Shown here: in pieces, positions 1 to 8,546 of the stretch
Layout: each line of letters begins with the position of its first letter
How positions within the stretch are numbered: the first letter of the stretch is position 1
DNA from: Tenacibaculum finnmarkense genomovar ulcerans
Lineage (GTDB): Bacteria; Bacteroidota; Bacteroidia; Flavobacteriales; Flavobacteriaceae
Length of the DNA stretch: 64,000 nt
Direction of reading: 5' to 3'
Assembly (NCBI RefSeq): GCF_900239495.1
Contig: NZ_OENE01000015.1
Span: 234,300-298,299, forward strand
Translations under genes and position numbers: made by a program
The notes under the pieces: model-generated
What the model was told of the DNA's origin: nothing
What the model saw: only the letters and a program-made list of their open reading frames with translations
The model's database searches: none

Positions 1-2
1 TG

Positions 3-245
3 TTATGGATTAAAGACACCTTACAAGATGAGAATGCAATTTTAAAAAAAGGTTGGGATACTCAACGAAAAGAATACTATAAAAATAGACGTGTTGCAGT
101 TGTAAAAGGAAACTATGTTGTTATTGTAATGTTTACGGCTTTACTCAAAGCTAAATTTATTACAGCATATGAAAAAAATGATATTGATAACATTTTGAAT
201 AGTCCAGATTTTGAGAAAAGTGAAAAATACTTTGGAAAAAATTAA
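3..245 (+). CDS. Partial protein of unknown function, C-terminal 80 residues; possibly a nuclease-type toxin domain
   Basis: The reading frame is open from the window edge to a TAA stop at 243-245, so only the C-terminus is visible. It contains WIKDTL near the left edge, a basic tyrosine-rich stretch, a hydrophobic strand (NYVVIVMF) and then KFITAYEKND. A late beta strand followed by FITAY is often seen at the end of barnase/RelE-like small nuclease domains of phage and contact-dependent toxins. That comparison is from memory and weak. No start codon or upstream context is available. Being coding is likely; the function is unknown. Confidence 0.5.
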   Translation, partial: LWIKDTLQDENAILKKGWDTQRKEYYKNRRVAVVKGNYVVIVMFTALLKAKFITAYEKNDIDNILNSPDFEKSEKYFGKN

Positions 246-480
246 GCACAAAAAAAACGTTGATTCGGGTTCAACGTTTAAGACCTTTGTAAATTCCATA
301 CCCAAGGTAAAGAACAATGCAAATCTACAACTTATTTTAAACAATGAAAATTTTCAAGCAGAAAACTTGCATATATGATAGCACAACAACAATGCCAGAG
401 ACTGAACAAAGTGTATCGTTATTGGTATTTCTAGCTAAACCAAAAGTAAGTAGGTTTTTATAAAATACGATAACGAAACC
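246..480. other. Intergenic region without a convincing gene
   Basis: This lies between the partial left-edge gene and aat, which converge. A 9-bp stem with a 7-nt loop (255-263 and 271-279) directly follows the first stop codon and could terminate it, but it has no strong T run. Short frames across here overlap the partial gene antisense and look spurious. Confidence 0.5.
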
Positions 481-1104
481 CTACAACAACTTCAAAAAAT
501 CACTCCTATCAATTTCACGAGCACCTAAACTTTCTAGGTGTTCGTTATGAACTTGGCAATCTATTAATTTATATCCGCAGTTTTTAGCCAAATGAATAAA
601 CGCTACTTTACTCATATTACTTGCTTTACTAAACATACTTTCGCCACAAAAAACACCATTTTTTAAATCGATACCATACAAACCAGCTACTAAAATATCA
701 TCTTGCCAAACTTCTATCGATTTTGCAATTCCTTTATCATGTAAATTAATGTAGGCATTTTCCATATCGTCGGTAATCCAAGTTCCTAATTGGTCGTTTC
801 TGTCGATATGACGGCAATTAAAAATAACTTCTCGAAAAGCTTTATTTTCTGTAATTACAAAATTCTCTTTTCGTAAAACCTGTTTCATCGATTTTGAAAC
901 TCTCACCTGATCAGGAAATAAAACCATGCGCTGTGGTGGCGCATACCAAACAATTGGCTCGCCTTCATTAAACCATGGAAAAATTCCATTTTTGTACGCA
1001 AACTCCAAACGTTCTGCCGATAAATCGCCTCCAAATGCCAAAACACCTTCTTCATTTGCAAATTCATAGGGCGGAAATACTATTTCTTCAGGTAACCAAA
1101 TCAT
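481..1104 (-). CDS. aat: Leucyl/phenylalanyl-tRNA--protein transferase
   Basis: Cytoplasmic enzyme of the bacterial N-degron pathway. It transfers Leu or Phe from charged tRNA to proteins with N-terminal Lys or Arg, marking them for ClpS/ClpAP. The 207-aa product starts MIWLPEEIVFPP and shows family hallmarks: GDLSAERLEFAYKNGIFPWF, then PIVWYAPPQRMVL, then GVFCGESMFSKASNMSK near residues 150-170, and a C-terminal IDCQ segment. The length fits the family (about 200-240 aa). It is a single gene with its own start and faces away from the next gene. Confidence 0.95.
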   Translation of the reverse strand: MIWLPEEIVFPPYEFANEEGVLAFGGDLSAERLEFAYKNGIFPWFNEGEPIVWYAPPQRMVLFPDQVRVSKSMKQVLRKENFVITENKAFREVIFNCRHIDRNDQLGTWITDDMENAYINLHDKGIAKSIEVWQDDILVAGLYGIDLKNGVFCGESMFSKASNMSKVAFIHLAKNCGYKLIDCQVHNEHLESLGAREIDRSDFLKLL

Positions 1105-1260
1105 CTAAAAAAAATTATAACGATTAATAAACAGCACAAATATAATGTAGTTATCAGCAGTAAAAATCAAAAAACAAGAACCTTCGGATGATTTTTTTAT
1201 TTTTTAAACAAGCACTTGTCAAAATAAGAAGCTATCTATTAAAATCTATATTATTTTGCA

Positions 1261-1268
1261 TAATTTTG
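1261..1268 (+). promoter_or_regulatory. Candidate -7 promoter element (TAATTTTG) abutting a start codon
   Basis: It matches the Bacteroidota -7 consensus TAnnTTTG exactly and ends only 4 nt before the ATG at 1273, which would give a leaderless or nearly leaderless mRNA. No clear TTG is found about 19 nt upstream, so the assignment is tentative. Confidence 0.4.
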
Positions 1269-1272
1269 CAAA

Positions 1273-2829
1273 ATGGTAAAAGAACTTCAACTACGCGTTA
1301 ATTTAATAGAAGAAAAGAAAGCTGATATTTTAAAACAGAAAGCTTCTAGAAAATTAGGAATCGCGATTTCAGATATAACTACGGTAAAAGTATTGCGTAA
1401 ATCAATCGATGCACGTAAAAAAGACGTGATTTTTAATTATAAAGTAGCCGTTTATGTAAACGAGCCTTTGCCTGATACGCCTGATTATGTTTTTGAATAT
1501 CAAGATGTTTCTAATGCTAAGGAAATACATATTATTGGTTTTGGCCCTGCGGGAATGTACGCCGCACTTCGTTGTATTGAATTAGGATACAAGCCGATTG
1601 TTTTAGAACGTGGTAAAAATGTCCAAGATCGTCGTAGAGATTTACGTGCTATTAATCAAGAGCATTTTGTAAATGAAGATTCTAATTACTGTTTTGGCGA
1701 AGGTGGTGCAGGAACCTATTCTGACGGAAAATTATATACCAGAAGTTTAAAACGTGGTGATGTTCGCCGAATATTTGAAAATTTAGTGTATCATGGAGCT
1801 GCACAAGATATTTTAATTGATGCACATCCACATATTGGAACTAATAAATTGCCTAAAATTATTCAGAATATCCGTGAGAATATTATAAAATACGGTGGTG
1901 AAGTTCATTTTGAAACTCGTGTTACCGATTTTGTGATTAAAAACAGTAAATTACAGGCTATTCGATTAAAAAACGGCAATGAAATGACGGTTAATTCTGT
2001 AATTTTAGCAACAGGTCATTCTGCAAGAGATATTTACGAATTATTAGATAAAAAAGATATTTTATTAAAAGCAAAATCATTTGCTATGGGGGTTCGTGTT
2101 GAGCATCCGCAAGAAATTATTGACCAAATTCAATATAGTTGTGATGGTCAAAGAGATGAATTATTACCCGCTGCGGCTTATAGTTTAGTACAACAAGTAA
2201 ATAATAGAGGTGTATATTCATTTTGTATGTGTCCTGGTGGATTTATCGTACCTGCCGCAACTGCAAATGGTGAAGTTGTTGTAAACGGAATGTCGCCATC
2301 TCGAAGAAATAATAAATTTGCTAATTCAGGTATTGTTGTTGAATTAAATATTGATAAAGATTTTAGAAAATATGAACATTTTGGTGCTTTAAAAGGACTA
2401 GAGTTTCAAAAAGATTTAGAAAAACTAGCTTTTAATGCAGGAGGTAAAAGTCAAGTTGCACCAGCACAACGTTTAACCGATTTTGTTGAAGGTAATTTAT
2501 CATCATCGTTAAATGAAACTTCTTACCAACCTGGATTAAAATCATCACCATTACACTCATTACTTCCAAAAATAATTGGAGGCAGATTGCGTAAAGGTTT
2601 TGATGCTTTTGGTAGAAAAATGCACGGATATTATACAGCCGAAGCAAATATTATAGGGGTTGAATCTCGTACTTCATCGCCTGTAAATATCCCTAGAAAA
2701 GAAAATTTAGAACACCCACAGTTAGACGGTTTATATCCTTGTGGTGAAGGTGGTGGTTATGCTGGTGGAATTATCTCTGCCGCTATGGATGGCGAGCGTT
2801 GTGCTGAAGCTGCTATCGCTAACTTATAA
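1273..2829 (+). CDS. NAD(P)/FAD-dependent oxidoreductase of the COG2509 type
   Basis: A 518-aa soluble flavoprotein of a widespread but poorly characterised dehydrogenase family. After a roughly 90-residue N-terminal domain (MVKELQLRVNLIEEKK) there is a Rossmann dinucleotide-binding motif, IIGFGPAGMYAAL, followed by the RGKNVQDRRRDL region and CFGEGGAGTYSDGKLYTR. The C-terminus has GLYPCGEGGGYAGGIISAAMDG, the FAD-binding closing motif of the family. The length is typical. The start is supported by the conserved N-terminal sequence. Substrate unknown. The gene appears to be monocistronic. Confidence 0.9.
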   Translation: MVKELQLRVNLIEEKKADILKQKASRKLGIAISDITTVKVLRKSIDARKKDVIFNYKVAVYVNEPLPDTPDYVFEYQDVSNAKEIHIIGFGPAGMYAALRCIELGYKPIVLERGKNVQDRRRDLRAINQEHFVNEDSNYCFGEGGAGTYSDGKLYTRSLKRGDVRRIFENLVYHGAAQDILIDAHPHIGTNKLPKIIQNIRENIIKYGGEVHFETRVTDFVIKNSKLQAIRLKNGNEMTVNSVILATGHSARDIYELLDKKDILLKAKSFAMGVRVEHPQEIIDQIQYSCDGQRDELLPAAAYSLVQQVNNRGVYSFCMCPGGFIVPAATANGEVVVNGMSPSRRNNKFANSGIVVELNIDKDFRKYEHFGALKGLEFQKDLEKLAFNAGGKSQVAPAQRLTDFVEGNLSSSLNETSYQPGLKSSPLHSLLPKIIGGRLRKGFDAFGRKMHGYYTAEANIIGVESRTSSPVNIPRKENLEHPQLDGLYPCGEGGGYAGGIISAAMDGERCAEAAIANL

Positions 2830-2844
2830 TTAACAATATTTGTG

Positions 2845-2875
2845 TTGATTTATCTGTAATTACCTTGTATTTTTG
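2845..2875 (+). promoter_or_regulatory. Bacteroidota-type promoter
   Basis: TTG at 2845-2847 and TATTTTTG at 2868-2875 are spaced by 20 nt, close to the TTTG-N19-TAnnTTTG consensus. The element overlaps the upstream part of the longest possible frame of the next gene, which argues for its downstream GTG start. Confidence 0.55.
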
Positions 2876-2912
2876 TAATCTAAAAAGGCTTAGAGAATTA
2901 AGGAACTATAAA

Positions 2913-3536
2913 GTGAAGAAAAAAAGAATCATAAAAAATAAAAAACCACACGTAAAGCGTTTGCATATTTATTATCAACGCACTGGTTTTTATATGTTTA
3001 TTTGGGAAAGTTTAAAGGCAGCTTTTTTACCAATAGTAATTGCTGTTGTAGGCGTATTTTTATTTAATAGATATGTTTACAACATAAATGACGGCTTACA
3101 AATAGTAACCGAAACATTTTCTAGGATTGGTATTTTAACGACTTTTTTCATTTCTGAAACAATTTTAGGGTTAATTCCACCTGAAATTTTTATTGCTTGG
3201 TCAAAGAAAACAGCCGATCCGTTGTTAAACTTATCGCTATTAGCAACCTTGTCATATTTAGGAGGTTTAACGGCGTATTTTATAGGAAGATCAGCTTTAA
3301 AAATTAAGTCAATAAAAAATTATCTGGAAGTTAAAATGGCTAAAAACCTCAAAAACACCAGTAAATGGGGAGGTATTTTAATTTTAGTGGGCGCATTATT
3401 ACCCTTGCCGTTTGCTATTAGCTGTTTAACAGCCGGTATGATTAAGTATCCGTTTAAAAAAGTAGTCTTTTTTGGGCTATTTCGTTTTTTACGTTTTGCT
3501 ATTTATGCTTGGGCTATTTTCAGTATGGTTAATTAA
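2913..3536 (+). CDS. VTT/DedA-like integral membrane protein
   Basis: I chose the GTG at 2913 (about 207 aa). An in-frame TTG at 2865 lies inside the promoter element, and an AAGGA sequence sits just upstream of 2913. The N-terminus is strongly basic (KKKRIIKNKKPHVKR), followed by several hydrophobic helices: AFLPIVIAVVGVFLF, a segment with FISETILGLIPPEIF, LLATLSYLGGLTAYFIG, and WGGILILVGALLPLPFAI. The E-x-L-G-x-I-P-P-E loop and the G(A/P)LLPLPF re-entrant motif resemble the VTT/DedA fold of inner-membrane lipid-flux proteins. The function is inferred by fold only. Confidence 0.75.
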   Translation: MKKKRIIKNKKPHVKRLHIYYQRTGFYMFIWESLKAAFLPIVIAVVGVFLFNRYVYNINDGLQIVTETFSRIGILTTFFISETILGLIPPEIFIAWSKKTADPLLNLSLLATLSYLGGLTAYFIGRSALKIKSIKNYLEVKMAKNLKNTSKWGGILILVGALLPLPFAISCLTAGMIKYPFKKVVFFGLFRFLRFAIYAWAIFSMVN

Positions 3537-3560
3537 ATTAATATTATTAAAAACAACATT

Positions 3561-3818
3561 ATGGGAGGCTTATCAAACAACGATATATTTAAAAAATTAA
3601 GAGTAGCACACAAATTACGTGATACTGATATTGTTGAAATTTGTGCTTTAGTAGATTTTAAAGTTTCTAAAGGAGAATTAGGGGCACTTTTCAGAAATGA
3701 AGAGCATCCTAAATATATGGAATGTGGTGATCAAATTCTTAGAAATTTTTTAAACGGATTGGTAATTCACTTAAGAGGACCGATGCCTGCAAAGAAAAAA
3801 GTAGAACCTGCTAAATAA
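3561..3818 (+). CDS. DUF1456 family protein (YehS-like)
   Basis: An 85-aa cytoplasmic protein consisting of one copy of the DUF1456 repeat: NNDIFKKLRVAHKLRDTDIV, then a D-F-x-V-S-K-G-E-L motif, and finally ILRNFLNGLVIHLRG. The role is unknown; E. coli YehS carries two such repeats, so this is a half-length relative. It starts 24 nt after the membrane-protein gene and may be co-transcribed with it. A terminator follows. Confidence 0.85.
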   Translation: MGGLSNNDIFKKLRVAHKLRDTDIVEICALVDFKVSKGELGALFRNEEHPKYMECGDQILRNFLNGLVIHLRGPMPAKKKVEPAK

Positions 3819-3837
3819 ATAGCAACATAATAAATCA

Positions 3838-3876
3838 CAAAAAACCTTCTGAGAAATTAGAAGGTTTTTTGGTTTT
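3838..3876 (+). terminator. Rho-independent terminator
   Basis: Stem AAAAACCTTCT / AGAAGGTTTTT with a short loop, followed by a T run, directly downstream of the DUF1456 gene. Confidence 0.8.
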
Positions 3877-3934
3877 TAAAAACACCTAACCATATATTTT
3901 ATCAGTAATAGATAAAACTATCTACAGTATTAAT

Positions 3935-4738
3935 TTAACTTGGTTTCTTATTTCGTATTAAAACGGTAGCGTTATTATTTATATAAATCATTTCGAAATA
4001 ATCTTCTAAAGATTTAAACATAGAAGTGAAATTTTTAAAGCCATGTTTTTTTACATTAAAATTAGGTTTCAATCGCCTAATTTCTTGAGATAATTGCCCT
4101 AATTGCACCTCTCCATTTCTATTTCTTTGCTGAACAATTCCGACCGCTTTTTGAAGTAAATTAACATCAATTTTATTTTTCTTTTCTTCTTTTTTCTTCT
4201 TCTTTTTTTCTTTTTTTGATGATTTTTTTGATGATTTTTTCGCTTTTTCAAGGATATCTTCGGTCAAGACTTCAGGAAGAGTTGCTGTAATTTCCGCTAT
4301 ATTTTCTTCGGAAAAAGATTCGGTAAACATAAAAAAATCACAGGCATTTACAAATGATTTTGGCGTTTGATTTTTACCAATTCCAAGAACTAATCGCCCA
4401 CTTTCTCGAACTCTGTTGGCTAATCCTGTAAAATCACTATCGCTTGAAACAATACAAAAAACATCTATTTTTTCTCGGTATAAAATATCCATTGCATCAA
4501 TAACAAGTGCAATATCAGTAGCGTTTTTACCCGTTGTATATGCAAATTCTTGAATTGGTTTTATCGAAAAAGTACTCAATTTTTTTTTCCAGCTTTTCAT
4601 AAACTCGCTAGACCAATCGCCGTAAATTCTCTTAATAATTATGCGACCGTGTTTAGATGTTTCTTCCATAATATTTTTTAAATATTTTGGTTGCGCATTA
4701 TCACCATCAATTAACATCGCTATATTTTTATTTTGCAT
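3935..4738 (-). CDS. NYN-domain (PIN-like) protein with C-terminal OST-HTH/LOTUS domain
   Basis: A 267-aa putative RNA-processing or RNA-binding protein. Residues 1-155 form a NYN (LabA/DUF88) domain with acidic motifs LIDGDNAQPKYL, RIYGDW, TDIALVIDAMDIL and CIVSSDSDFTGLANR, the usual metal-binding Asp residues of PIN-like nucleases. A lysine-rich linker (KKSSKKSSKKEKKKKKKEEK) leads into a C-terminal OST-HTH/LOTUS-like module that recognises RNA in related proteins. A paralogue lies at 53157-53933. The lysine run could be a translational slow zone or an RNA-contacting tether. The RNA target is unknown. Confidence 0.85.
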   Translation of the reverse strand: MQNKNIAMLIDGDNAQPKYLKNIMEETSKHGRIIIKRIYGDWSSEFMKSWKKKLSTFSIKPIQEFAYTTGKNATDIALVIDAMDILYREKIDVFCIVSSDSDFTGLANRVRESGRLVLGIGKNQTPKSFVNACDFFMFTESFSEENIAEITATLPEVLTEDILEKAKKSSKKSSKKEKKKKKKEEKKNKIDVNLLQKAVGIVQQRNRNGEVQLGQLSQEIRRLKPNFNVKKHGFKNFTSMFKSLEDYFEMIYINNNATVLIRNKKPS

Positions 4739-4851
4739 AAATAATTCTTATTAATTTTGAATCAATCTACAAATCAACACTTTAAAGTTCTTTAAGTTTA
4801 AATCATCATATTGTTAAAAATATGAATAAAAGATAAAAAATTTCCCACAAA

Positions 4852-4876
4852 AAAAGAGCGCATATAGCGCTCTTTT
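4852..4876. terminator. Bidirectional-looking terminator hairpin
   Basis: Perfect 10-bp stem AAAAGAGCGC / GCGCTCTTTT with a 5-nt loop (ATATA), in the gap downstream of the DUF3127 gene on the minus strand. Confidence 0.85.
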
Positions 4877-4897
4877 ATCATATTTATAAACCTTTGA

Positions 4898-5263
4898 TTA
4901 AAAAGGTAAATCGTCTGGCTCGTTTGCAGATAAGTCTGGTGCTTGTTGAAAACTATCAACAGGAGGTATATTTTGAGGTGCTGCTTGTGCTAAACTCTCA
5001 ATTCTCCATCCTTGAATAGCATTGAAATATTTCGCTACTCCTTCAGGATTAATCCACTCTCTACCTCTTATGTTAATAGAGATTTTAACTTCTTGTCCTA
5101 CTGAATAATTGTTTAAAAGATCACATTTATCTTGTACAAACTCAATAAGTATCATTTGCGGATACTGCTCATCTGTAGTTACCACTAAATCACGTTTTCT
5201 AAATCCGCTAGCGCCAAATGTTTGTGCTTCGTTAATTAATTTAATCTTTCCAATAATTTCCAT
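4898..5263 (-). CDS. DUF3127 family protein (OB-fold-like, SSB-related)
   Basis: A 121-aa protein starting MEIIGKIKLINEAQTFGASGFRKRDLVVTT. This is the hallmark DUF3127 N-terminus, common in Bacteroidota and predicted to have an OB fold. The acidic, low-complexity C-terminal tail ending EPDDLPF closely resembles the DDDIPF-type tip of single-stranded DNA-binding proteins that recruits repair enzymes. A role in nucleic-acid metabolism is therefore plausible but unproven. It lies 8 nt downstream of the flavin reductase gene, same strand, so the two are probably co-transcribed. Confidence 0.85.
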   Translation of the reverse strand: MEIIGKIKLINEAQTFGASGFRKRDLVVTTDEQYPQMILIEFVQDKCDLLNNYSVGQEVKISINIRGREWINPEGVAKYFNAIQGWRIESLAQAAPQNIPPVDSFQQAPDLSANEPDDLPF

Positions 5264-5271
5264 ATTCTTAT

Positions 5272-6132
5272 CTATTTAATTAAAAGCACTTTCCAAGCAC
5301 TTTCTACATCATTATTCTTTAAATACTGCTGTGCAAATGTATGTTTTTTTTCAATTGTAAGCGAAAAATATTTGGGATGTTCTTCTGTAAAGTTATTAAC
5401 AGCTTCCTGATTAGGCAATTGTGCTACGTTGGCTAACATTCCTAAATTATTCCCTGTTAAAATGCTACTATTTCTAATTTCTGCAGGTATTTTATCAACC
5501 CCAATTCCTACTTCCGAAATTGGCTTTGGTATTTCAAAAAAACCATCTCTAGCACGGGTATAATAGCTTCCTCCTGCCCTAGCCACTACATCTATTTTAT
5601 GCTGATCTATGCTTCCATCTTCGGCTAATACATTTTCGTTTATATGTAATTTAACGACTTCACAAATAATTAAATTCCCTGCACCTCCTTGCGTTCCTGT
5701 ATAAATAATATCGGTTACTTTACACTCCAATTGTACGGGCGATTCAGCAACCCTAAAAGGCGCTATTTTATCCGAAGGCAACATAGTGAAACCGGCTTTT
5801 TCAAACTCATTTACACCTTTAGGATACATAGCACTACTTAATGACATTTGCTGTACCATATTGTAATTAACCACATTTATAACCACTTCTTTGGTTTGTT
5901 CAGCGTTTTCTAAAGTATGTTTTTTACTATTATCTCTTACGCTTCTTGCTGGCGAAAAAATTAACATCGGCGGATTTGCACCAAAAACATTAAAAAAACT
6001 AAAAGGCGATAAATTAGGGTTTCCATCGGCATCTACAGTACTTGCAAAAGCAATTGGTCGGGGCGCTATGGCACCTAATAAATAACTATGTAATTTTGCT
6101 ACAGGCAATTCTTTAGGATCTAATGACAACAT
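5272..6132 (-). CDS. Flavin reductase family protein (FMN-binding split barrel)
   Basis: A 286-aa cytoplasmic protein. The N-terminal half shows the flavin-reductase-like FMN-binding fold: LLGAIAPRPIAFASTVDADG, NLSPFSFFNVFGANPPMLIF, and NVVNYNMVQQMSLSS. Members use FMN or reduce flavin for partner oxygenases; no partner is adjacent here. The length (about 290 aa) matches the long Bacteroidota subgroup. The start is consistent with the conserved LDPKELP sequence. It probably forms a two-gene unit with the DUF3127 gene. Confidence 0.88.
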   Translation of the reverse strand: MLSLDPKELPVAKLHSYLLGAIAPRPIAFASTVDADGNPNLSPFSFFNVFGANPPMLIFSPARSVRDNSKKHTLENAEQTKEVVINVVNYNMVQQMSLSSAMYPKGVNEFEKAGFTMLPSDKIAPFRVAESPVQLECKVTDIIYTGTQGGAGNLIICEVVKLHINENVLAEDGSIDQHKIDVVARAGGSYYTRARDGFFEIPKPISEVGIGVDKIPAEIRNSSILTGNNLGMLANVAQLPNQEAVNNFTEEHPKYFSLTIEKKHTFAQQYLKNNDVESAWKVLLIK

Positions 6133-6222
6133 ATTTAAATTATTTTTTACTGTAAATATACTACGCTTTCACAAATGAAGTTATTCTCTTATACTAATTT
6201 ATGAATAGTTTATATTTGATCC

Positions 6223-7371
6223 ATGATTTTTTTTAAAAACACCTATTGGGCAAAACGAATTAGCGTTTTCATATCTTTATTAATAGTCTCTTTTATTTTA
6301 TGGAATACCTACGTGTTTTTTCAAAAATTTAAAGAAGAAGAACGTGGTAAAATTGAAATATTTGCAGCCGCTTTTAAAGAACTAGCAGCAAATATTGATT
6401 TAAACGAAAACACCAATTTAATCAATAAAATATATCAAACTATTGAAGATATTCCTACTATTTTGGTCAATGAAAATGGCGGTATTGATTTGTATCGAAA
6501 TTTAGATACGCTAAAATCTAAAAACCCAAAATATCTGGAAGCACAATTGGCAATTATGAAAAGGCAAAACGCCCCTATTATGATTGAATATTTTGGAATT
6601 ACCCAATACCTTTATTACCGAAATTCCGATTTATTATGCCAGTTAAAATACTATCCGCTTGCCTTACTGTTAATTTTAGGGCTTTTTTTAACCATCGTTT
6701 ACATGATGTACACATCAAACAAAATAGCCGATCAAAACAAACTTTGGACAGGTATGGCAAAAGAAACAGCGCATCAAATTGGCACGCCATTATCATCCTT
6801 ATTAGGGTGGATAGCCATTTTAAGATCTGAAGATGTAAATGAAGACTATATTCTTGAAATTGAAAAAGATGTTGACCGATTAAATACTATTGCTAATCGA
6901 TTTTCTAAAATTGGTTCTTTACCGAAATTAAAAATACACAATATTGTTTTAGAAACCCAAACGGCATTTAATTATTTAAAATCTCGAAGCTCTAAGAAGG
7001 TACATTTTTCTTTTTCTTCGGATAAAAAAAACATCTCAACCCTTTTAAATATTGAATTATACGGCTGGGTTATTGAAAACTTACTAAAAAATGCTATTGA
7101 TGCCATGCAAGGAAAAGGCGATCTTTCATTAGCAATTACAGAAACGCCAAAACAGGTAAAAATCAGCATTACCGATTCAGGAAAAGGACTTCAAAAAAAG
7201 TTGTTTAAACAAATTTTCGAACCTGGTTTTACCACAAAAAAACGTGGTTGGGGCTTGGGTTTATCACTTTCAAAACGTATTGTTGAAGAATACCATAACG
7301 GAAAAATAGTCGTTCAAAAATCAACCATTAATAAAGGAACAACTTTTGAAATTTCACTTCATAAAATTTAG
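6223..7371 (+). CDS. Sensor histidine kinase, inner membrane
   Basis: A 382-aa orphan two-component sensor. A first transmembrane helix (residues about 12-32), an extracytoplasmic region of about 110 residues, and a second helix (about 145-165) lead directly into a HisKA-type domain with phospho-acceptor His184 in KETAHQIGTPLSSLLGW. The ATPase domain carries the N-box ENLLKNAIDAM, a G1 DSGKGL motif, the F-box FEPGFTTKKRG and the G2 GWGLGLSLSKRIVEE. The AHQIGTPLSS H-box variant is the form common in Bacteroidota. No response regulator lies next to it. Ligand unknown. Confidence 0.92.
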   Translation: MIFFKNTYWAKRISVFISLLIVSFILWNTYVFFQKFKEEERGKIEIFAAAFKELAANIDLNENTNLINKIYQTIEDIPTILVNENGGIDLYRNLDTLKSKNPKYLEAQLAIMKRQNAPIMIEYFGITQYLYYRNSDLLCQLKYYPLALLLILGLFLTIVYMMYTSNKIADQNKLWTGMAKETAHQIGTPLSSLLGWIAILRSEDVNEDYILEIEKDVDRLNTIANRFSKIGSLPKLKIHNIVLETQTAFNYLKSRSSKKVHFSFSSDKKNISTLLNIELYGWVIENLLKNAIDAMQGKGDLSLAITETPKQVKISITDSGKGLQKKLFKQIFEPGFTTKKRGWGLGLSLSKRIVEEYHNGKIVVQKSTINKGTTFEISLHKI

Positions 7372-7404
7372 ATTCTAAATTTTATTTTCACTTAAAGCAT
7401 TAAA

Positions 7405-7428
7405 AACAAGGGATTAAAACCCCTTGTT
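7405..7428. terminator. Hairpin between convergent genes
   Basis: Stem AACAAGGG / CCCTTGTT (7405-7412 and 7421-7428) lies between the kinase gene and the HIT gene, which converge. It has only a weak T run, so it is a modest terminator candidate. Confidence 0.45.
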
Positions 7429-7450
7429 AAAGCTAAATAAAAATAATAAA

Positions 7451-7843
7451 TTACTCAAAATAACTTGATATCTTTTCTGTTAAAGCTAAAAACTCTTCTT
7501 CCGATAATTTTACTTTTTCTTTAAACTGAATATCTGCCATAGCATTTAAAGGAATCAAATGTACATGAACATGTGGCACTTCTAAACCGATTACACTCAT
7601 TCCAACACGTTTACAAGGAACGGCTTTTTCAATAGCTTTTGCCACACGATACGAAAAATCCATTAACTCAGTATATTCTTGTTTCGATAAATCAAAAATT
7701 TTATTTTCTTCTTTTTTAGGAACTACCAACGTATGTCCTTTTGCATTCGGATTGATATCTAAAAAAGCAATAAAATTATCATTTTCTGCTACTTTATAAG
7801 AAGGAATTTCTCCTGAAATTATTTTGGTAAAAATACTTGCCAT
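7451..7843 (-). CDS. HIT family nucleotide hydrolase
   Basis: A 130-aa histidine-triad protein of the Hint/HinT branch, which hydrolyses nucleoside phosphoramidates and related nucleotide conjugates. The active-site triad is visible as PHVHVHLIPL (H-x-H-x-H). Upstream are SIFTKIISGEIPSYKVAEND, FLDINPNAKGHTLVVPK and the central helix region. Full length. It lies downstream of greA on the same strand, but a hairpin lies in the gap. Confidence 0.95.
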   Translation of the reverse strand: MASIFTKIISGEIPSYKVAENDNFIAFLDINPNAKGHTLVVPKKEENKIFDLSKQEYTELMDFSYRVAKAIEKAVPCKRVGMSVIGLEVPHVHVHLIPLNAMADIQFKEKVKLSEEEFLALTEKISSYFE

Positions 7844-7914
7844 GGTTTATTTAATTTAATGGTTATCATCTTTTTCATCAAAATGATGATTAAAAATATG
7901 CTTGTAAAAATAAA

Positions 7915-7941
7915 AAAAGCGCTGCTAGATGCAACGCTTTT
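7915..7941 (-). terminator. Terminator downstream of greA
   Basis: Stem AAAAGCG-c-TGC / GCA-a-CGCTTTT with one internal mismatch and a TAGAT loop, just beyond the greA stop codon on the minus strand. Confidence 0.6.
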
Positions 7942-7966
7942 ATCAAAAAAAATAAGTTTTAAAATT

Positions 7967-8440
7967 TTATCTAGAAATTTCCATAATTTCAAACTTCATA
8001 ATACCATTAGGCACTTTAATTTCGGCTATCTCACCTAATTTTTTACCTAACAATCCTTTTCCGATAGGTGAATTTACTGATAATTTACCATTTTTAATAT
8101 CAGTTTCAGAATCAGCAACTAAAGTATATGTAAATTCCATACCGTTGGTTGTGTTTTTTAACTTTACGATAGAATGAATTAATATTTTAGATAAATCTAA
8201 CTGACTCTCATCAATAATACGAGCATTCGCAACTACATTTTTAAGCTTCGCAATTTTAGTTTCTAATAAAGATTGCTCTTCTTTTGCAGCATGATACTCT
8301 GCATTTTCACTTAAATCTCCTTTATCTATAGCATCACCAATTTCTTGAGAAACTCTTGGTCTTTCAACATGCTCTAGCTGTGATAACTCTTCTTTTAATT
8401 TTTTTAATCCTTCTGCACTATAATATGATACTTCACTCAT
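7967..8440 (-). CDS. greA: Transcription elongation factor GreA
   Basis: A 158-aa cleavage factor that rescues backtracked RNA polymerase by inserting its coiled coil into the secondary channel. I place the start at the ATG at 8438-8440 (MSEVSYYSAEGLKKLKEEL), because the longer upstream frame adds 32 unrelated residues that cover the promoter. The coiled-coil tip carries the conserved acidic motif GDLSENAEYHAAKEEQ. The C-terminal FKBP-like domain has NSPIGKGLLGKKLGE. Length is typical. Confidence 0.96.
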   Translation of the reverse strand: MSEVSYYSAEGLKKLKEELSQLEHVERPRVSQEIGDAIDKGDLSENAEYHAAKEEQSLLETKIAKLKNVVANARIIDESQLDLSKILIHSIVKLKNTTNGMEFTYTLVADSETDIKNGKLSVNSPIGKGLLGKKLGEIAEIKVPNGIMKFEIMEISR

Positions 8441-8487
8441 AATTTTTAATTTAAAAATCTCATACCGATAGGAATGAGATTGCTTTA

Positions 8488-8495
8488 CAAATATA
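8488..8495 (-). promoter_or_regulatory. Candidate -7 element for greA
   Basis: The minus strand reads TATATTTG, a perfect TAnnTTTG match, about 48 nt upstream of the greA ATG. No clear -33 TTG was found at the expected distance. Confidence 0.45.
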
Positions 8496-8546
8496 CAAAA
8501 TATTTGTAAATTCGTAACCTTGCTTAGGAAACTCAATTTTTAAATA

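Noticed and set aside
141..344. 67-aa minus-strand frame at the left edge
   Set aside because: It runs antisense to the open plus-strand frame and has a low-complexity Phe/Ile-rich product, as expected from reverse-translated AT-rich coding DNA.
3935..4738. Frameshift in the lysine-rich run
   Set aside because: The frame stays open across the poly-A-like stretch and resumes the conserved C-terminal domain, so the gene is intact.
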